DNA from: Pseudomonadota bacterium
GTDB taxonomy: Bacteria; Pseudomonadota; Alphaproteobacteria; Rhizobiales; Xanthobacteraceae
Length of the DNA: 33,915 nucleotides
Assembly: GCA_023434095.1 (NCBI GenBank)
Contig: JAEYTJ010000236.1
Span: forward strand, 1 to 33,915
Reading direction: 5' to 3'
The notes under the pieces are model-generated. The model did no database searches. It saw nothing but the letters and a program-made list of their open reading frames with translations, and was not told where the DNA came from. Position 1 is the stretch's first letter. Every line of letters begins with the position of its first letter. A program made the position numbers and the translations under genes. This document shows, piece after piece, positions 1-6,541 of this stretch.

Positions 1-59
1 CCAGTATCCCGGCGCCGGAGGCGTTTCTTCAAGGCCCGGCGGCGGCGCTTGACGACGGT

Positions 60-82
60 GCGGCGCGGCACCGCCGCGCCGC
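60..82 (-). terminator. GC-rich stem-loop after the flavin reductase gene
   Basis: A 9-bp perfect stem (60-68 pairing with 74-82) with a 5-nt loop lies just beyond the stop codon of the last gene of the module 1 operon. No T-run follows on the minus strand, so intrinsic termination is not certain; it may only stabilise the 3' end of the transcript. Nothing else is recognisable in bases 1-89. Confidence 0.3.
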
Positions 83-89
83 GGGCGAT

Positions 90-764
90 CTATCCGACGT
101 TCTCGCTCCGAGACAGCGACCACTCGGCGAAGGTCGGCGTGTGCATGTCGAAACGGTCGCGGATGGTGGCGCAGGTGCTGCCCCCAAGCCGGGCGATGGC
201 GTCCAGCCGCGCCGGATCGATGCGCAGGCGCTCGATGTCCACGACATCCGAACGGTAATGCGCATAGACGATCTCGCCGAGGATGACCTGGCGCGACTTG
301 CCGAGTTCGAGCGTGAGATGCCGCCGGCACTCGAAGGCGGCCGGGGCCTCCCGGATCCATGGCGAGGCGACCTTAACCCCCGGCACGGCGGTGAAGCCCG
401 CCGCCGCGATCTCGTCCGCCTCCGGCGGGAAATCGGCGGCGCACAGATGCATGCCCTCGGCGATGGCGTGCGAGACGATGTTGACCGTGAACACCTCGGT
501 GAGCCGGATGTTCAGCGCGGTGTCCTTGAACGACATGTCGGCATGGTTCTCGACGCCCAGCGCCACGATCGGCGGATCGGCGGAGAGGCAGTTGAAGAAG
601 CTGAACGGGGCCGCGTTCATCCGCCCCTGCGGGTCGACCGTCGTCACCAGCGCGATCGGGCGCGGCACGATGGTGCCGATCATCAGCTTGTAGCGCTCGC
701 GCTCGCTCAGTTTCCTGAAATCGAAGGCGACGGAATCGGTCTCGGGCTCATGGTGTAGGCTCAT
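90..764 (-). CDS. flavin reductase-like domain protein (FMN-binding)
   Basis: The 224-residue product has the flavin-reductase-like split-barrel fold: the segment with IVPRPIALVTT, then NAAPFSFFNCLSADPPIV (about residues 32-70), is the typical FMN-binding signature of this family. Such proteins bind FMN and either reduce free flavin for a partner monooxygenase or act as flavoredoxin-like carriers. The ATG overlaps the stop of the GntR gene by 4 bp, so the two are translationally coupled. It is the last gene of the module 1 operon. No flavin-dependent monooxygenase that could use the reduced flavin is encoded nearby, so its partner is unknown. The family call is secure from the sequence; the specific reaction is not. 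Confidence 0.85.
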   Translation of the reverse strand: MSLHHEPETDSVAFDFRKLSERERYKLMIGTIVPRPIALVTTVDPQGRMNAAPFSFFNCLSADPPIVALGVENHADMSFKDTALNIRLTEVFTVNIVSHAIAEGMHLCAADFPPEADEIAAAGFTAVPGVKVASPWIREAPAAFECRRHLTLELGKSRQVILGEIVYAHYRSDVVDIERLRIDPARLDAIARLGGSTCATIRDRFDMHTPTFAEWSLSRSENVG

Positions 765-1540
765 GCCTCCACCCCCCTGAGGCGCGCTGCGTAGGGCGCG
801 AGCACGTCGCGTATGTCGCGCTCGGTCTTCTGCTGGAGCAGGGCGCGGCTGGCCACCGCCTCGAGATGATGGTCCATCAGCTCGATGGCGCGCGCGCCAT
901 TCCCGGCGATCAGCGCATCGACGATCTCGCCATGCTCGCTCACGCCGCAGTCCGAGGAGTGCGGCCGGCCATACATGGCGAGGATGAGCGAACAGCGCGA
1001 CACCACTTCCGTGACATAGCGCACCAGCACATGATTGCCGGTCAGCCGCGCCAGCAGCAGGTGGAACTCACCCGCGAGGCGGATCGATTCGACCTCGTTG
1101 CGCCCGGAAACCGCACGCTCGCGGGCGACATGCTCGCGCAGCACGGCGATCTCGTCGGCCTTGAGCTTGCCGGACAGGCACTCGGTGACGATCCGCTCGA
1201 GGCCCCGGCGGACCACGAACACGTCGCGCCCCTCGTCGAGGGTCGGATTGGCGACGAAGGCGCCGCGATTGGGTTTCAACTCGACCAGCCCTTCCACGGC
1301 CAGCCGCCCGAGCGCCTCGCGCGCAATGGTGCGGCTGGTGCCGAAGGCATCGCCGATGGCGTCCTCCGGCAGCTTGGCTCCCGGCTGGAGCCGCTGCTCG
1401 ATGATGGCTTGCCGAAGCGCGTCCTGGACCGCCTCGGTGCGGGAGATCGCTCCGCCCTCGCCCGCAGGGGGACCTTTCCCCTTGGCGGTCGGGTCGTTGA
1501 CCGAGCGCGAGGCGCCCTTCTTCACACGGATGGTGCTCAT
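761..1540 (-). CDS. GntR-family transcriptional regulator, FCD (FadR-like) type
   Basis: 259 residues. After a basic disordered N-terminus, residues about 33-95 form the winged helix-turn-helix (LRQAIIEQRLQPGAKL, then FGTSRTIAREALGRL). Residues about 105-245 form the all-helical FCD ligand domain, with the expected EFHLLLARLTGN and SEHGEIVDAL segments that supply metal or ligand contacts. It probably represses the module 1 transport operon in which it is encoded and is released by the transported compound or a product; this is inferred from position. The idea is supported by a 13-nt sequence shared between the region just upstream of this gene (1555-1567) and the promoter of the binding-protein gene (6218-6230). 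It sits 30 bp downstream of the deaminase gene and overlaps the flavin reductase gene by 4 bp. Confidence 0.9.
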   Translation of the reverse strand: MSTIRVKKGASRSVNDPTAKGKGPPAGEGGAISRTEAVQDALRQAIIEQRLQPGAKLPEDAIGDAFGTSRTIAREALGRLAVEGLVELKPNRGAFVANPTLDEGRDVFVVRRGLERIVTECLSGKLKADEIAVLREHVARERAVSGRNEVESIRLAGEFHLLLARLTGNHVLVRYVTEVVSRCSLILAMYGRPHSSDCGVSEHGEIVDALIAGNGARAIELMDHHLEAVASRALLQQKTERDIRDVLAPYAARLRGVEA

Positions 1541-1554
1541 GCGAATTCTCTGCG

Positions 1555-1567
1555 TTTCGTATGCACT
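1555..1567. promoter_or_regulatory. candidate GntR operator copy upstream of the GntR gene
   Basis: The 13 bases TTTCGTATGCACT lie in the 30-bp gap between the deaminase stop and the GntR start. Their exact reverse complement occurs at 6218-6230 inside the promoter region of the binding-protein gene. A site immediately in front of the regulator's start and another at the operon promoter is the expected arrangement for an autoregulated FCD-GntR repressor. Binding itself is inference. Confidence 0.45.
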
Positions 1568-1570
1568 GAC

Positions 1571-2080
1571 TTAGCCGGCCGAGGCGGTTGCAGCCTTGCG
1601 CGCTTTCACCCAGCTGTCGAGGATCGCTACCGCCTCTCCATCCATCGCCTGTTGCGCGGGCATGGCGCGGTCCTCGATGAGAGCTCCGGCCGCCTTGCGC
1701 AGCGCCTCGACGTCGATCGGATGCCGCTCCGCCGGGGTGAGCGTCGCGAAGGCCTCGCCCGCTTGGCCCTGCGAGGCGGCATAATAGAGCTTGGCGATGC
1801 CAGACACCTCCATCACCGCCACGCACATCGCACAGGGTTCGCAGGAGGTGTAGAGCTCGCAGCCGGTGAGATCGACGCATTCCAGCCGGCGGCAGGCGTC
1901 GCGGATCGCCTCCACCTCGCCATGCGAGGTCGGGTCGAAATGGGCGCGCGAATGGTTCAGCCCCTCGCCGACAATGGCGCCGTCCTTGACGACGACGCAG
2001 CCGAACGGCTCGGTGCCGGGCGTGTCGAGCGCCTGCCGCGAGATGTCGATGGCGCGGCGCATGAAGTTTTCGCGGTACAT
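1571..2080 (-). CDS. nucleoside/nucleobase deaminase, guanine-deaminase-like
   Basis: 169 residues of the zinc-dependent cytidine/deoxycytidylate deaminase fold. The zinc site is visible: His53-Gly-Glu55 (HxE with the catalytic Glu) and PCxxC at Cys83/Cys86 within the run TSCEPCAMC. The order and wording of these motifs are closest to the small Bacillus-type guanine deaminases, which convert guanine to xanthine and ammonia, but cytosine, creatinine-like or other heterocyclic amines cannot be excluded. The start has a strong GAGGAGG Shine-Dalgarno 5-6 nt before the ATG. Its place behind a sigma-54-driven ABC importer suggests the enzyme works on the imported compound and releases ammonia. Confidence 0.8.
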   Translation of the reverse strand: MYRENFMRRAIDISRQALDTPGTEPFGCVVVKDGAIVGEGLNHSRAHFDPTSHGEVEAIRDACRRLECVDLTGCELYTSCEPCAMCVAVMEVSGIAKLYYAASQGQAGEAFATLTPAERHPIDVEALRKAAGALIEDRAMPAQQAMDGEAVAILDSWVKARKAATASAG

Positions 2081-2123
2081 GGTTTCCTCCTCGAATGTGG
2101 GCCGGCGGCCGCCGGTCTTTCAG

Positions 2124-2231
2124 TGTGTCTGGCCTGGCTGCGGCGGCAGCCGGCCTCAATGCGCCTGGCCTGACTGCGGCAGCAGCCGGCCTCAATGCGT
2201 CTGACCTGGCTGCGGCAGCAGCCAGGCGTGG
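2124..2231 (-). repeat. three 36-bp tandem repeats duplicating the ATPase gene's 3' end and stop codon
   Basis: Units lie at 2124-2159, 2160-2195 and 2196-2231. The first two differ at 4 of 36 positions; the third is close over its first 28 bases. Read on the minus strand in the ATPase frame, each 12-codon unit encodes a variant of LLPQPGQTH followed by its own TGA (at 2192-2194, 2156-2158 and 2120-2122). Each unit also contains a small stem-loop of 6-bp arms and a 4-nt loop (2136-2151, 2172-2187 with one mismatch, 2208-2223), exactly 36 bp apart. The array fills most of the gap before the deaminase gene. Confidence 0.9.
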
Positions 2232-3274
2232 TGCGGGTTCCAGCTCAGCCGCACCTTGCGGCCCGGCACCAGGTCCAGCGCCTCGATCTCGTGCTGCTGC
2301 TTCTGGACGCGGAACTCGGCGCCATTATCGATCTCGACGAAGACGGTCTGGGTCGAGCCGACGAATTCGAGGCCCAGCACCGTGCCTGCCAGGCCCTCGC
2401 CGTCGGCCGCCAGCGCGATGCGGTCGGCGGCGATGACGAAATCGCCCCGGCCGCCCTGTGCGCGGACCTCGCTGGCCGGCACGCGGAAATCGCCGAGGGC
2501 CCCGGCAATGTCGAGCAGACCGTCACGCACGCCCCGCACCTCGCCGCGCACCAGATTGTTCATCCCCATGAACTCGGCGACGAAGGCGTTGGCGGGCGCG
2601 CGATAGACGTCCTGCGGGCGTCCGACCTGCTGGATGGCCCCTTCGCTCATGATGACGATGCGGTCCGCCAGCGCGAAGGCTTCCGACTGGGCATGCGTCA
2701 CATAGACGAAGGTGATGCCGAGCTCGCGGTGCAGGCGCGACAGCTCGGTCTGCATCCGCACCCGCAAATGGGCGTCGAGCGCGGAGAGCGGCTCGTCGAG
2801 CAGGAGAACGGAAGGCTCGGTCACCAGCGCGCGTGCGATCGCCACGCGCTGGCGCTGGCCGCCGGAAAGCTGGGCGACGTTGCGCTCGGCCATGCTGGCG
2901 AGCCCGAGGCGGTCCAGCCATTCCAGCGCCCGCTTGCGCCGCTGGGCCGCGCCCACCTTCTGCATGCGCAGCGGGAAGGCGACATTCTCGGCGACGGTGA
3001 GGAACGGGAATAGCGCGAGGCTCTGCCACACCATCGGCGTGTTGCGCTGGAAGGCCGGCACGCCGCGCATGCTGTCCCCGCCGATGCGGATCTCGCCGCC
3101 GGTCGGCTCGTCGAGCCCGGCGATGAGCCGCAGCGTCGTGGACTTGCCGCAGCCCGAAGGACCCATGAGGGCGATGAACTCGCCGGCCTCGATGTCGAGG
3201 TCGATGGACTTCACGGCGTGATGGTCGGGATAGCGCTTGTCGAGCTGATCAAGGGTGATGAACGGCGTCGGCAT
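2192..3274 (-). CDS. ABC transporter ATP-binding protein, PotA/spermidine-putrescine type
   Basis: 360 residues, normal length for PotA-like (CUT1/MOI) ATPases. Walker A GPSGCGKST lies near residues 38-46, the signature LSGGQRQRVAIARAL near 135, Walker B LLLDEPLSALD just after, and the switch His in THAQSEA, where most relatives have THDQ. A C-terminal TOBE-like regulatory domain occupies about residues 240-355. It energises the importer formed with the two permeases immediately upstream, where the gap is only 1 bp. The last codons and stop of this gene are the downstream-most copy (in window coordinates) of the 36-bp tandem repeat. Confidence 0.93.
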   Translation of the reverse strand: MPTPFITLDQLDKRYPDHHAVKSIDLDIEAGEFIALMGPSGCGKSTTLRLIAGLDEPTGGEIRIGGDSMRGVPAFQRNTPMVWQSLALFPFLTVAENVAFPLRMQKVGAAQRRKRALEWLDRLGLASMAERNVAQLSGGQRQRVAIARALVTEPSVLLLDEPLSALDAHLRVRMQTELSRLHRELGITFVYVTHAQSEAFALADRIVIMSEGAIQQVGRPQDVYRAPANAFVAEFMGMNNLVRGEVRGVRDGLLDIAGALGDFRVPASEVRAQGGRGDFVIAADRIALAADGEGLAGTVLGLEFVGSTQTVFVEIDNGAEFRVQKQQHEIEALDLVPGRKVRLSWNPHHAWLLPQPGQTH

Positions 3275-3275
3275 G

Positions 3276-4097
3276 TCACTCTCCGAAGTGCGGGTTGGAA
3301 CGACGTCCGGCGCGGACGCCGGTGAAGCGCTGCGCGACGAGCACGAGCACCACGCTGATCACCAGCACCACGGTGCCGATGGCATTGATCTTCGGGTTCA
3401 CTTGCCCTTGCAGCAGGTTGAGGATGCGCACCGGCAGCGTCTCGTGGACGCCCCCGACGAACCACGCGATGAGGAACTCGTCGAACGACACCGCCGCCGA
3501 GAGGAAGAACGAGGCGATCAGCGCCGGCCTGCAGAACGGCAGCACGACATGGATCACCGCCGCGGCCGGCGAGGCGCCCAGATTCCACGCCGCCGGCTCG
3601 AGATCGCGGCTGAGATCGTTCAGCCGCAGGCGAATGATCGCCATGGCGAAGGAGGTGGCGATGGCGACATGGCAGGCCATCACCGTCTCCAGCCGGCCGA
3701 ACAGGCCGATGCGGGAGAGAAAGGCCAGCATCGCCATGCCGAGGATGGTCGCCGGCACCGCGGGGGGCACGGCCACCAGCAGGACGAAGGGCAGTTTCAG
3801 CCGGAAGCGGTAGCGGAAGTCGACATAGGCGGCCGCGAAGCCGAGGATTGTCGAGAGCACCGCCGTACCGAGCCCGACGAGCACGCTGTTGACGAACGCG
3901 TCGCGGATCATCGGGTCGTCGAGAATGGCGCGGTGCCATTCCAGGCTGAAGCCGCCCCAGGGAATGGTGGGGAAGCGATTGGCATCGAACGAAAAGGCGA
4001 CGATGACCAGCATCGGCGTGGCGATGAAGCCGAACAGCAGGCCGAGAAAGCCGTACTGGGCGAGAAGCGACAGGCGGGTGGCGAGGCCGTGCTTCAT
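3276..4097 (-). CDS. ABC transporter permease, PotC-like
   Basis: 273-residue inner-membrane protein with about six hydrophobic segments and the cytoplasmic EAA-type coupling loop seen as EPAAWNLGASP (about residues 170-180), followed by VVLPFCRPAL. The frame is open further upstream, but the ATG at 4097 is preferred: it starts directly before the first membrane segment and overlaps the stop of the partner permease by 4 bp (ATGA). With the 4094-5023 product it forms the heteromeric channel. Confidence 0.92.
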   Translation of the reverse strand: MKHGLATRLSLLAQYGFLGLLFGFIATPMLVIVAFSFDANRFPTIPWGGFSLEWHRAILDDPMIRDAFVNSVLVGLGTAVLSTILGFAAAYVDFRYRFRLKLPFVLLVAVPPAVPATILGMAMLAFLSRIGLFGRLETVMACHVAIATSFAMAIIRLRLNDLSRDLEPAAWNLGASPAAAVIHVVLPFCRPALIASFFLSAAVSFDEFLIAWFVGGVHETLPVRILNLLQGQVNPKINAIGTVVLVISVVLVLVAQRFTGVRAGRRSNPHFGE

Positions 4098-5023
4098 CGC
4101 GCCGCCTCCTTGCGCGCCGCGCGGCCGCGCGACAGGAACGAACCGAGGCCCAGCACCAGCGCCAGCATCACCAGCATCGAGACGCCGATCACGGAAGCGC
4201 GCGGCCATTGCGAGCCGGACTTCACCGTGTCGACGATCAGGATGGAAAGCGTCGGCGGCTTGGAGCCGGTCATGAACAGCGGGCTGATATAGTCGCCGAA
4301 GGCGAGCAGGAAGCTGGTGGTCGCGGTGAGGGCGAGGGCCGGGCGCAGCGAGGGGATGATCACATGGGCGATCACCCGCGCGCGGCGGCAGCCGAGATTC
4401 TCCGCGGCCTCGATCAGCGTCCTGTCGATGCCCGCCATGGCGAAGACGAGGATCAGCACCGCGACCGGCAGGGTGAGCGTCAGCAGTCCCACCTGCAGCG
4501 AGAACGCGCCGCCCAGCAGCGGCAGGGGGCCGATGCCGATCCCGCCGAGCAGCGCATTGGCGATGCCTTCCGGGCTCAGCACGATCTGCCAGGCGTAGAT
4601 CCGCAGCATGTAGCTGGAGAACACCGGCACCACGAGGAAGGCGACGGCGAGATCGCGCGCCCGCGGCTTCAGCCGGAACGCGATCGTGTAGGCGGCGGGA
4701 AAGGCGAGGCAGACGGCGAGCACCGTCGTGGCGCCCGCCACCGCGAAGGTGTGCACCAGCGCGCGCTGGAACGTCGCGGAGAAGAGGATGCGCGTCCAGT
4801 TGTCGAGCACGAAGGCCGGCTCCAGCCGGAACGCCTTCACCTGCCAGAAGGTGACGACGACGAGGAAGACCAGCGGCGCCGCGAAGAACACCGCCTGCCA
4901 GAGCACCACGGGCATGCCGAGCATGGCGGGCAGCACGCCGGGCGCCCCCGCCAGACGCGGCCTCGGCATTTGGAACCAGCGCCGGAAGGCGCTGGCACGC
5001 GTCGTCATGGAGGCGGCCATCAT
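4094..5023 (-). CDS. ABC transporter permease, PotB-like
   Basis: 309 residues with a short basic cytoplasmic N-terminus, about six membrane segments and the EAA loop motif EAAENLGCRRARVI followed by IIPSLRPAL. The start at 5023 (ATGATG) has a purine-rich GGGAAAGGGG ribosome-binding tract 9-10 nt upstream; the longer open frame before it overlaps the binding-protein gene and is arginine-rich shadow sequence. It lies 23 bp downstream of the binding-protein gene and overlaps the PotC-like gene. Confidence 0.92.
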   Translation of the reverse strand: MMAASMTTRASAFRRWFQMPRPRLAGAPGVLPAMLGMPVVLWQAVFFAAPLVFLVVVTFWQVKAFRLEPAFVLDNWTRILFSATFQRALVHTFAVAGATTVLAVCLAFPAAYTIAFRLKPRARDLAVAFLVVPVFSSYMLRIYAWQIVLSPEGIANALLGGIGIGPLPLLGGAFSLQVGLLTLTLPVAVLILVFAMAGIDRTLIEAAENLGCRRARVIAHVIIPSLRPALALTATTSFLLAFGDYISPLFMTGSKPPTLSILIVDTVKSGSQWPRASVIGVSMLVMLALVLGLGSFLSRGRAARKEAAR

Positions 5024-5046
5024 GGCGGAACCCCTTTCCCGTTGGA

Positions 5047-6177
5047 TCAGAGGCTCTTGAACTCGCTCCAGGCGTCGTTCCAGTCGGCGATCTCCTGCTG
5101 CTTGGGCAGCTGGCGGAGCTGGATCTTCTTCGCCTTGTACTCGTCCATCACGTTCGGGCCGGTCAGCGTCATCCGCAGGATCTCGGCCTCCTTCGGCATG
5201 GTCTCGTTGAGCAGCTTCCAGCCGGCGATGGAGGGAATCGACTTCTTGTTGTCGACCTTGGTCGCCATCTTCACCTGGCCTTCCGGCGAGGTGGTGTACT
5301 GGATGAACTTGCGGGCGAGATCGCGCTTGGGCGTGCCCTTCACGATGGAGAGCGATTCCGTCCACTGCAGACCGCCTTCCTCGGGAATGACCGTGTCCAC
5401 CGGCACGCCGTTCATGCGCAGGCCGAGCGTGATCCACTCGCCGATGCCCGGCACCAGCTGGGCGCGGCCATTGGTGAGCGAGGAGAAGATGTCGGCGATG
5501 GTGTAGAAGCCCGAGGCCTGCGACTTCAGCGAGAACAGCTTTTCCTTCACCGCCTCGAAATGGGCTTCATCGATGTCGAAGGGCGGGCGGTTGCCATTGG
5601 CGAGGCTGATCGAGCCGATGGAGGGCAGATACCAGTCGAAGAAGCCGACCTTGCCCTTGGCCTTCTCACTCCACAGCGCGGCGTAGGAGGCGACCTCCTT
5701 CGGCGAAAACTCCTTGGTGTTGTAGGACAGGCCGAGATAGCCGAAATCGGTCATCACGCCGTAGAGCTTCCCGTCGAACCAGTGCAGCGGGAATTTCTGG
5801 AATTCCGGCCAGTAGTCCTTGAGCGGGTAGTCGGCCGGGTCCATCTCCTCGATGAAATCCGCTGCATGCAGCAAGTGCATGTACTCGGCATCCGCCAGAA
5901 CCACGTCGAACGAACCGGGAGGCGACTGGTTGATGACGGCGAGCATCTGGTCGCCGCCGACATATTCCTTGATGCGGATCTTGACGCCGTTCTCCTTCTC
6001 GAACTGCTCGACGAGATAGGGGTCGGCATTGCCCGGCCAGGAAAGATAGTTCAGCACCTTGGGATCGTCGGCCTGGGCCGAAGACCAGCGCGAGGTGGCG
6101 GCGAGAGCGCCGGCGGCGACGCCGGCCTTGAGGAAGGAGCGGCGACTGATGTCGCCCGAAAGGAAGGGTGTGCGCAT
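5047..6177 (-). CDS. Tat-exported ABC substrate-binding protein, PotD-like
   Basis: 376 residues. The N-terminus carries a twin-arginine signal (SRRSFLKAG at about 12-20, hydrophobic stretch, cleavage likely after the SSAQA region), so the protein is probably exported folded. The mature part begins with VLNYLSWPG and has the two-lobe type II fold of extracellular solute-binding family 1/PotD proteins. The ATG at 6177 is chosen because it directly begins the Tat signal and has AGGAACAG 7-8 nt upstream. Substrate is not evident from sequence; relatives bind polyamines, amino-acid derivatives or opines. It is the first gene of the module 1 operon, behind the sigma-54 promoter at 6237-6251. Confidence 0.92.
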   Translation of the reverse strand: MRTPFLSGDISRRSFLKAGVAAGALAATSRWSSAQADDPKVLNYLSWPGNADPYLVEQFEKENGVKIRIKEYVGGDQMLAVINQSPPGSFDVVLADAEYMHLLHAADFIEEMDPADYPLKDYWPEFQKFPLHWFDGKLYGVMTDFGYLGLSYNTKEFSPKEVASYAALWSEKAKGKVGFFDWYLPSIGSISLANGNRPPFDIDEAHFEAVKEKLFSLKSQASGFYTIADIFSSLTNGRAQLVPGIGEWITLGLRMNGVPVDTVIPEEGGLQWTESLSIVKGTPKRDLARKFIQYTTSPEGQVKMATKVDNKKSIPSIAGWKLLNETMPKEAEILRMTLTGPNVMDEYKAKKIQLRQLPKQQEIADWNDAWSEFKSL

Positions 6178-6206
6178 CGGATCTGTTCCTGCTTCTGGTT
6201 CTATTT

Positions 6207-6224
6207 TGCATGCATCAAGTGCAT
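6207..6224. promoter_or_regulatory. inverted repeat near the transcript start; candidate GntR operator
   Basis: ATGCA-TCAAG-TGCAT (6210-6224) is a perfect 5-bp inverted repeat and is contiguous with the 13-nt sequence AGTGCATACGAAA (6218-6230) that recurs at 1555-1567 before the GntR gene. It lies immediately downstream of the sigma-54 -12 element, where a bound repressor would block initiation. The overlapping 17-mer TGCAT-N7-GTGCA (6207-6223) also resembles an NtrC half-site pair with one mismatch. Confidence 0.5.
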
Positions 6225-6236
6225 ACGAAATGTGAA

Positions 6237-6251
6237 GCAAGGCGCGTGCCA
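6237..6251 (-). promoter_or_regulatory. sigma-54 promoter of the module 1 transport operon
   Basis: On the minus strand the sequence reads TGGCACG-CGCC-TTGC, a full match to the sigma-54 (RpoN) -24/-12 consensus TGGCACG-N4-TTGC, preceded by T and followed by T. Its -12 edge lies about 60 nt upstream of the ATG of the binding-protein gene, leaving a short leader. Such promoters need an AAA+ enhancer-binding activator; none is encoded in this module. Confidence 0.85.
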
Positions 6252-6326
6252 ATAGTGGACCGAAGACTCCTTCCCGCCGATTCAACGACTTACCCGCTGC
6301 GATGCGAAATTTGGTCAGCCCGGCGT

Positions 6327-6377
6327 CTGCATCGATAATATCGGCAGAAGCTAAATCGCATGCACTATCGTGTGCAA
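6327..6377. promoter_or_regulatory. dyads upstream of the sigma-54 promoter, candidate activator sites
   Basis: Two inverted repeats lie about 80-125 bp upstream of the -24 element, the usual enhancer zone: CGATA-A-TATCG (6333-6343, flanked by CTGC at 6327-6330 and GCAG at 6344-6347) and TGCAC-TATCGT-GTGCA (6361-6376). The latter matches the arms of the NtrC consensus TGCAC-N7-GTGCA but has a 6-nt spacer. The activator is inferred, not shown. Confidence 0.5.
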
Positions 6378-6541
6378 TCCTTAAGCGTCACCCTGACGGG
6401 AGACGCGTCGAGGCCAGCGCTCGAACCGGCTGACGAGGGAACCCTGCACCCGCTATTGCGCGGGGCCGGAACCCCTCTTCCGAGGCGCATCAGGTCGCCG
6501 GACGATCCGGAAAACGCGAAAAACCTGCGCGTCCCCTTCCG

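Larger units (their letters stand above)
6178..6541. other. 364-bp non-coding region upstream of the module 1 operon
   Basis: Noticeably more AT-rich than its surroundings and without a credible gene. It contains, in the direction of module 1 transcription, dyads at 6361-6376 and 6333-6343, a sigma-54 promoter at 6237-6251 and an inverted repeat at 6207-6224 close to the expected transcript start. The part next to the GlxA-type gene (6500-6541) has only a weak stem, ACGCG/CGCGT followed by TTT on the minus strand, as a possible terminator for that gene. Confidence 0.7.

Noticed and set aside
2124..2231. 36-bp repeats as a CRISPR array
   Set aside because: The units are directly contiguous with no spacers, and they continue the reading frame of the ATPase gene.
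4098..5437. Long N-terminal extensions of the module 1 permease frames
   Set aside because: The extra residues overlap neighbouring genes, are Arg/His/Ala-rich, and better starts exist at 4097 and 5023.
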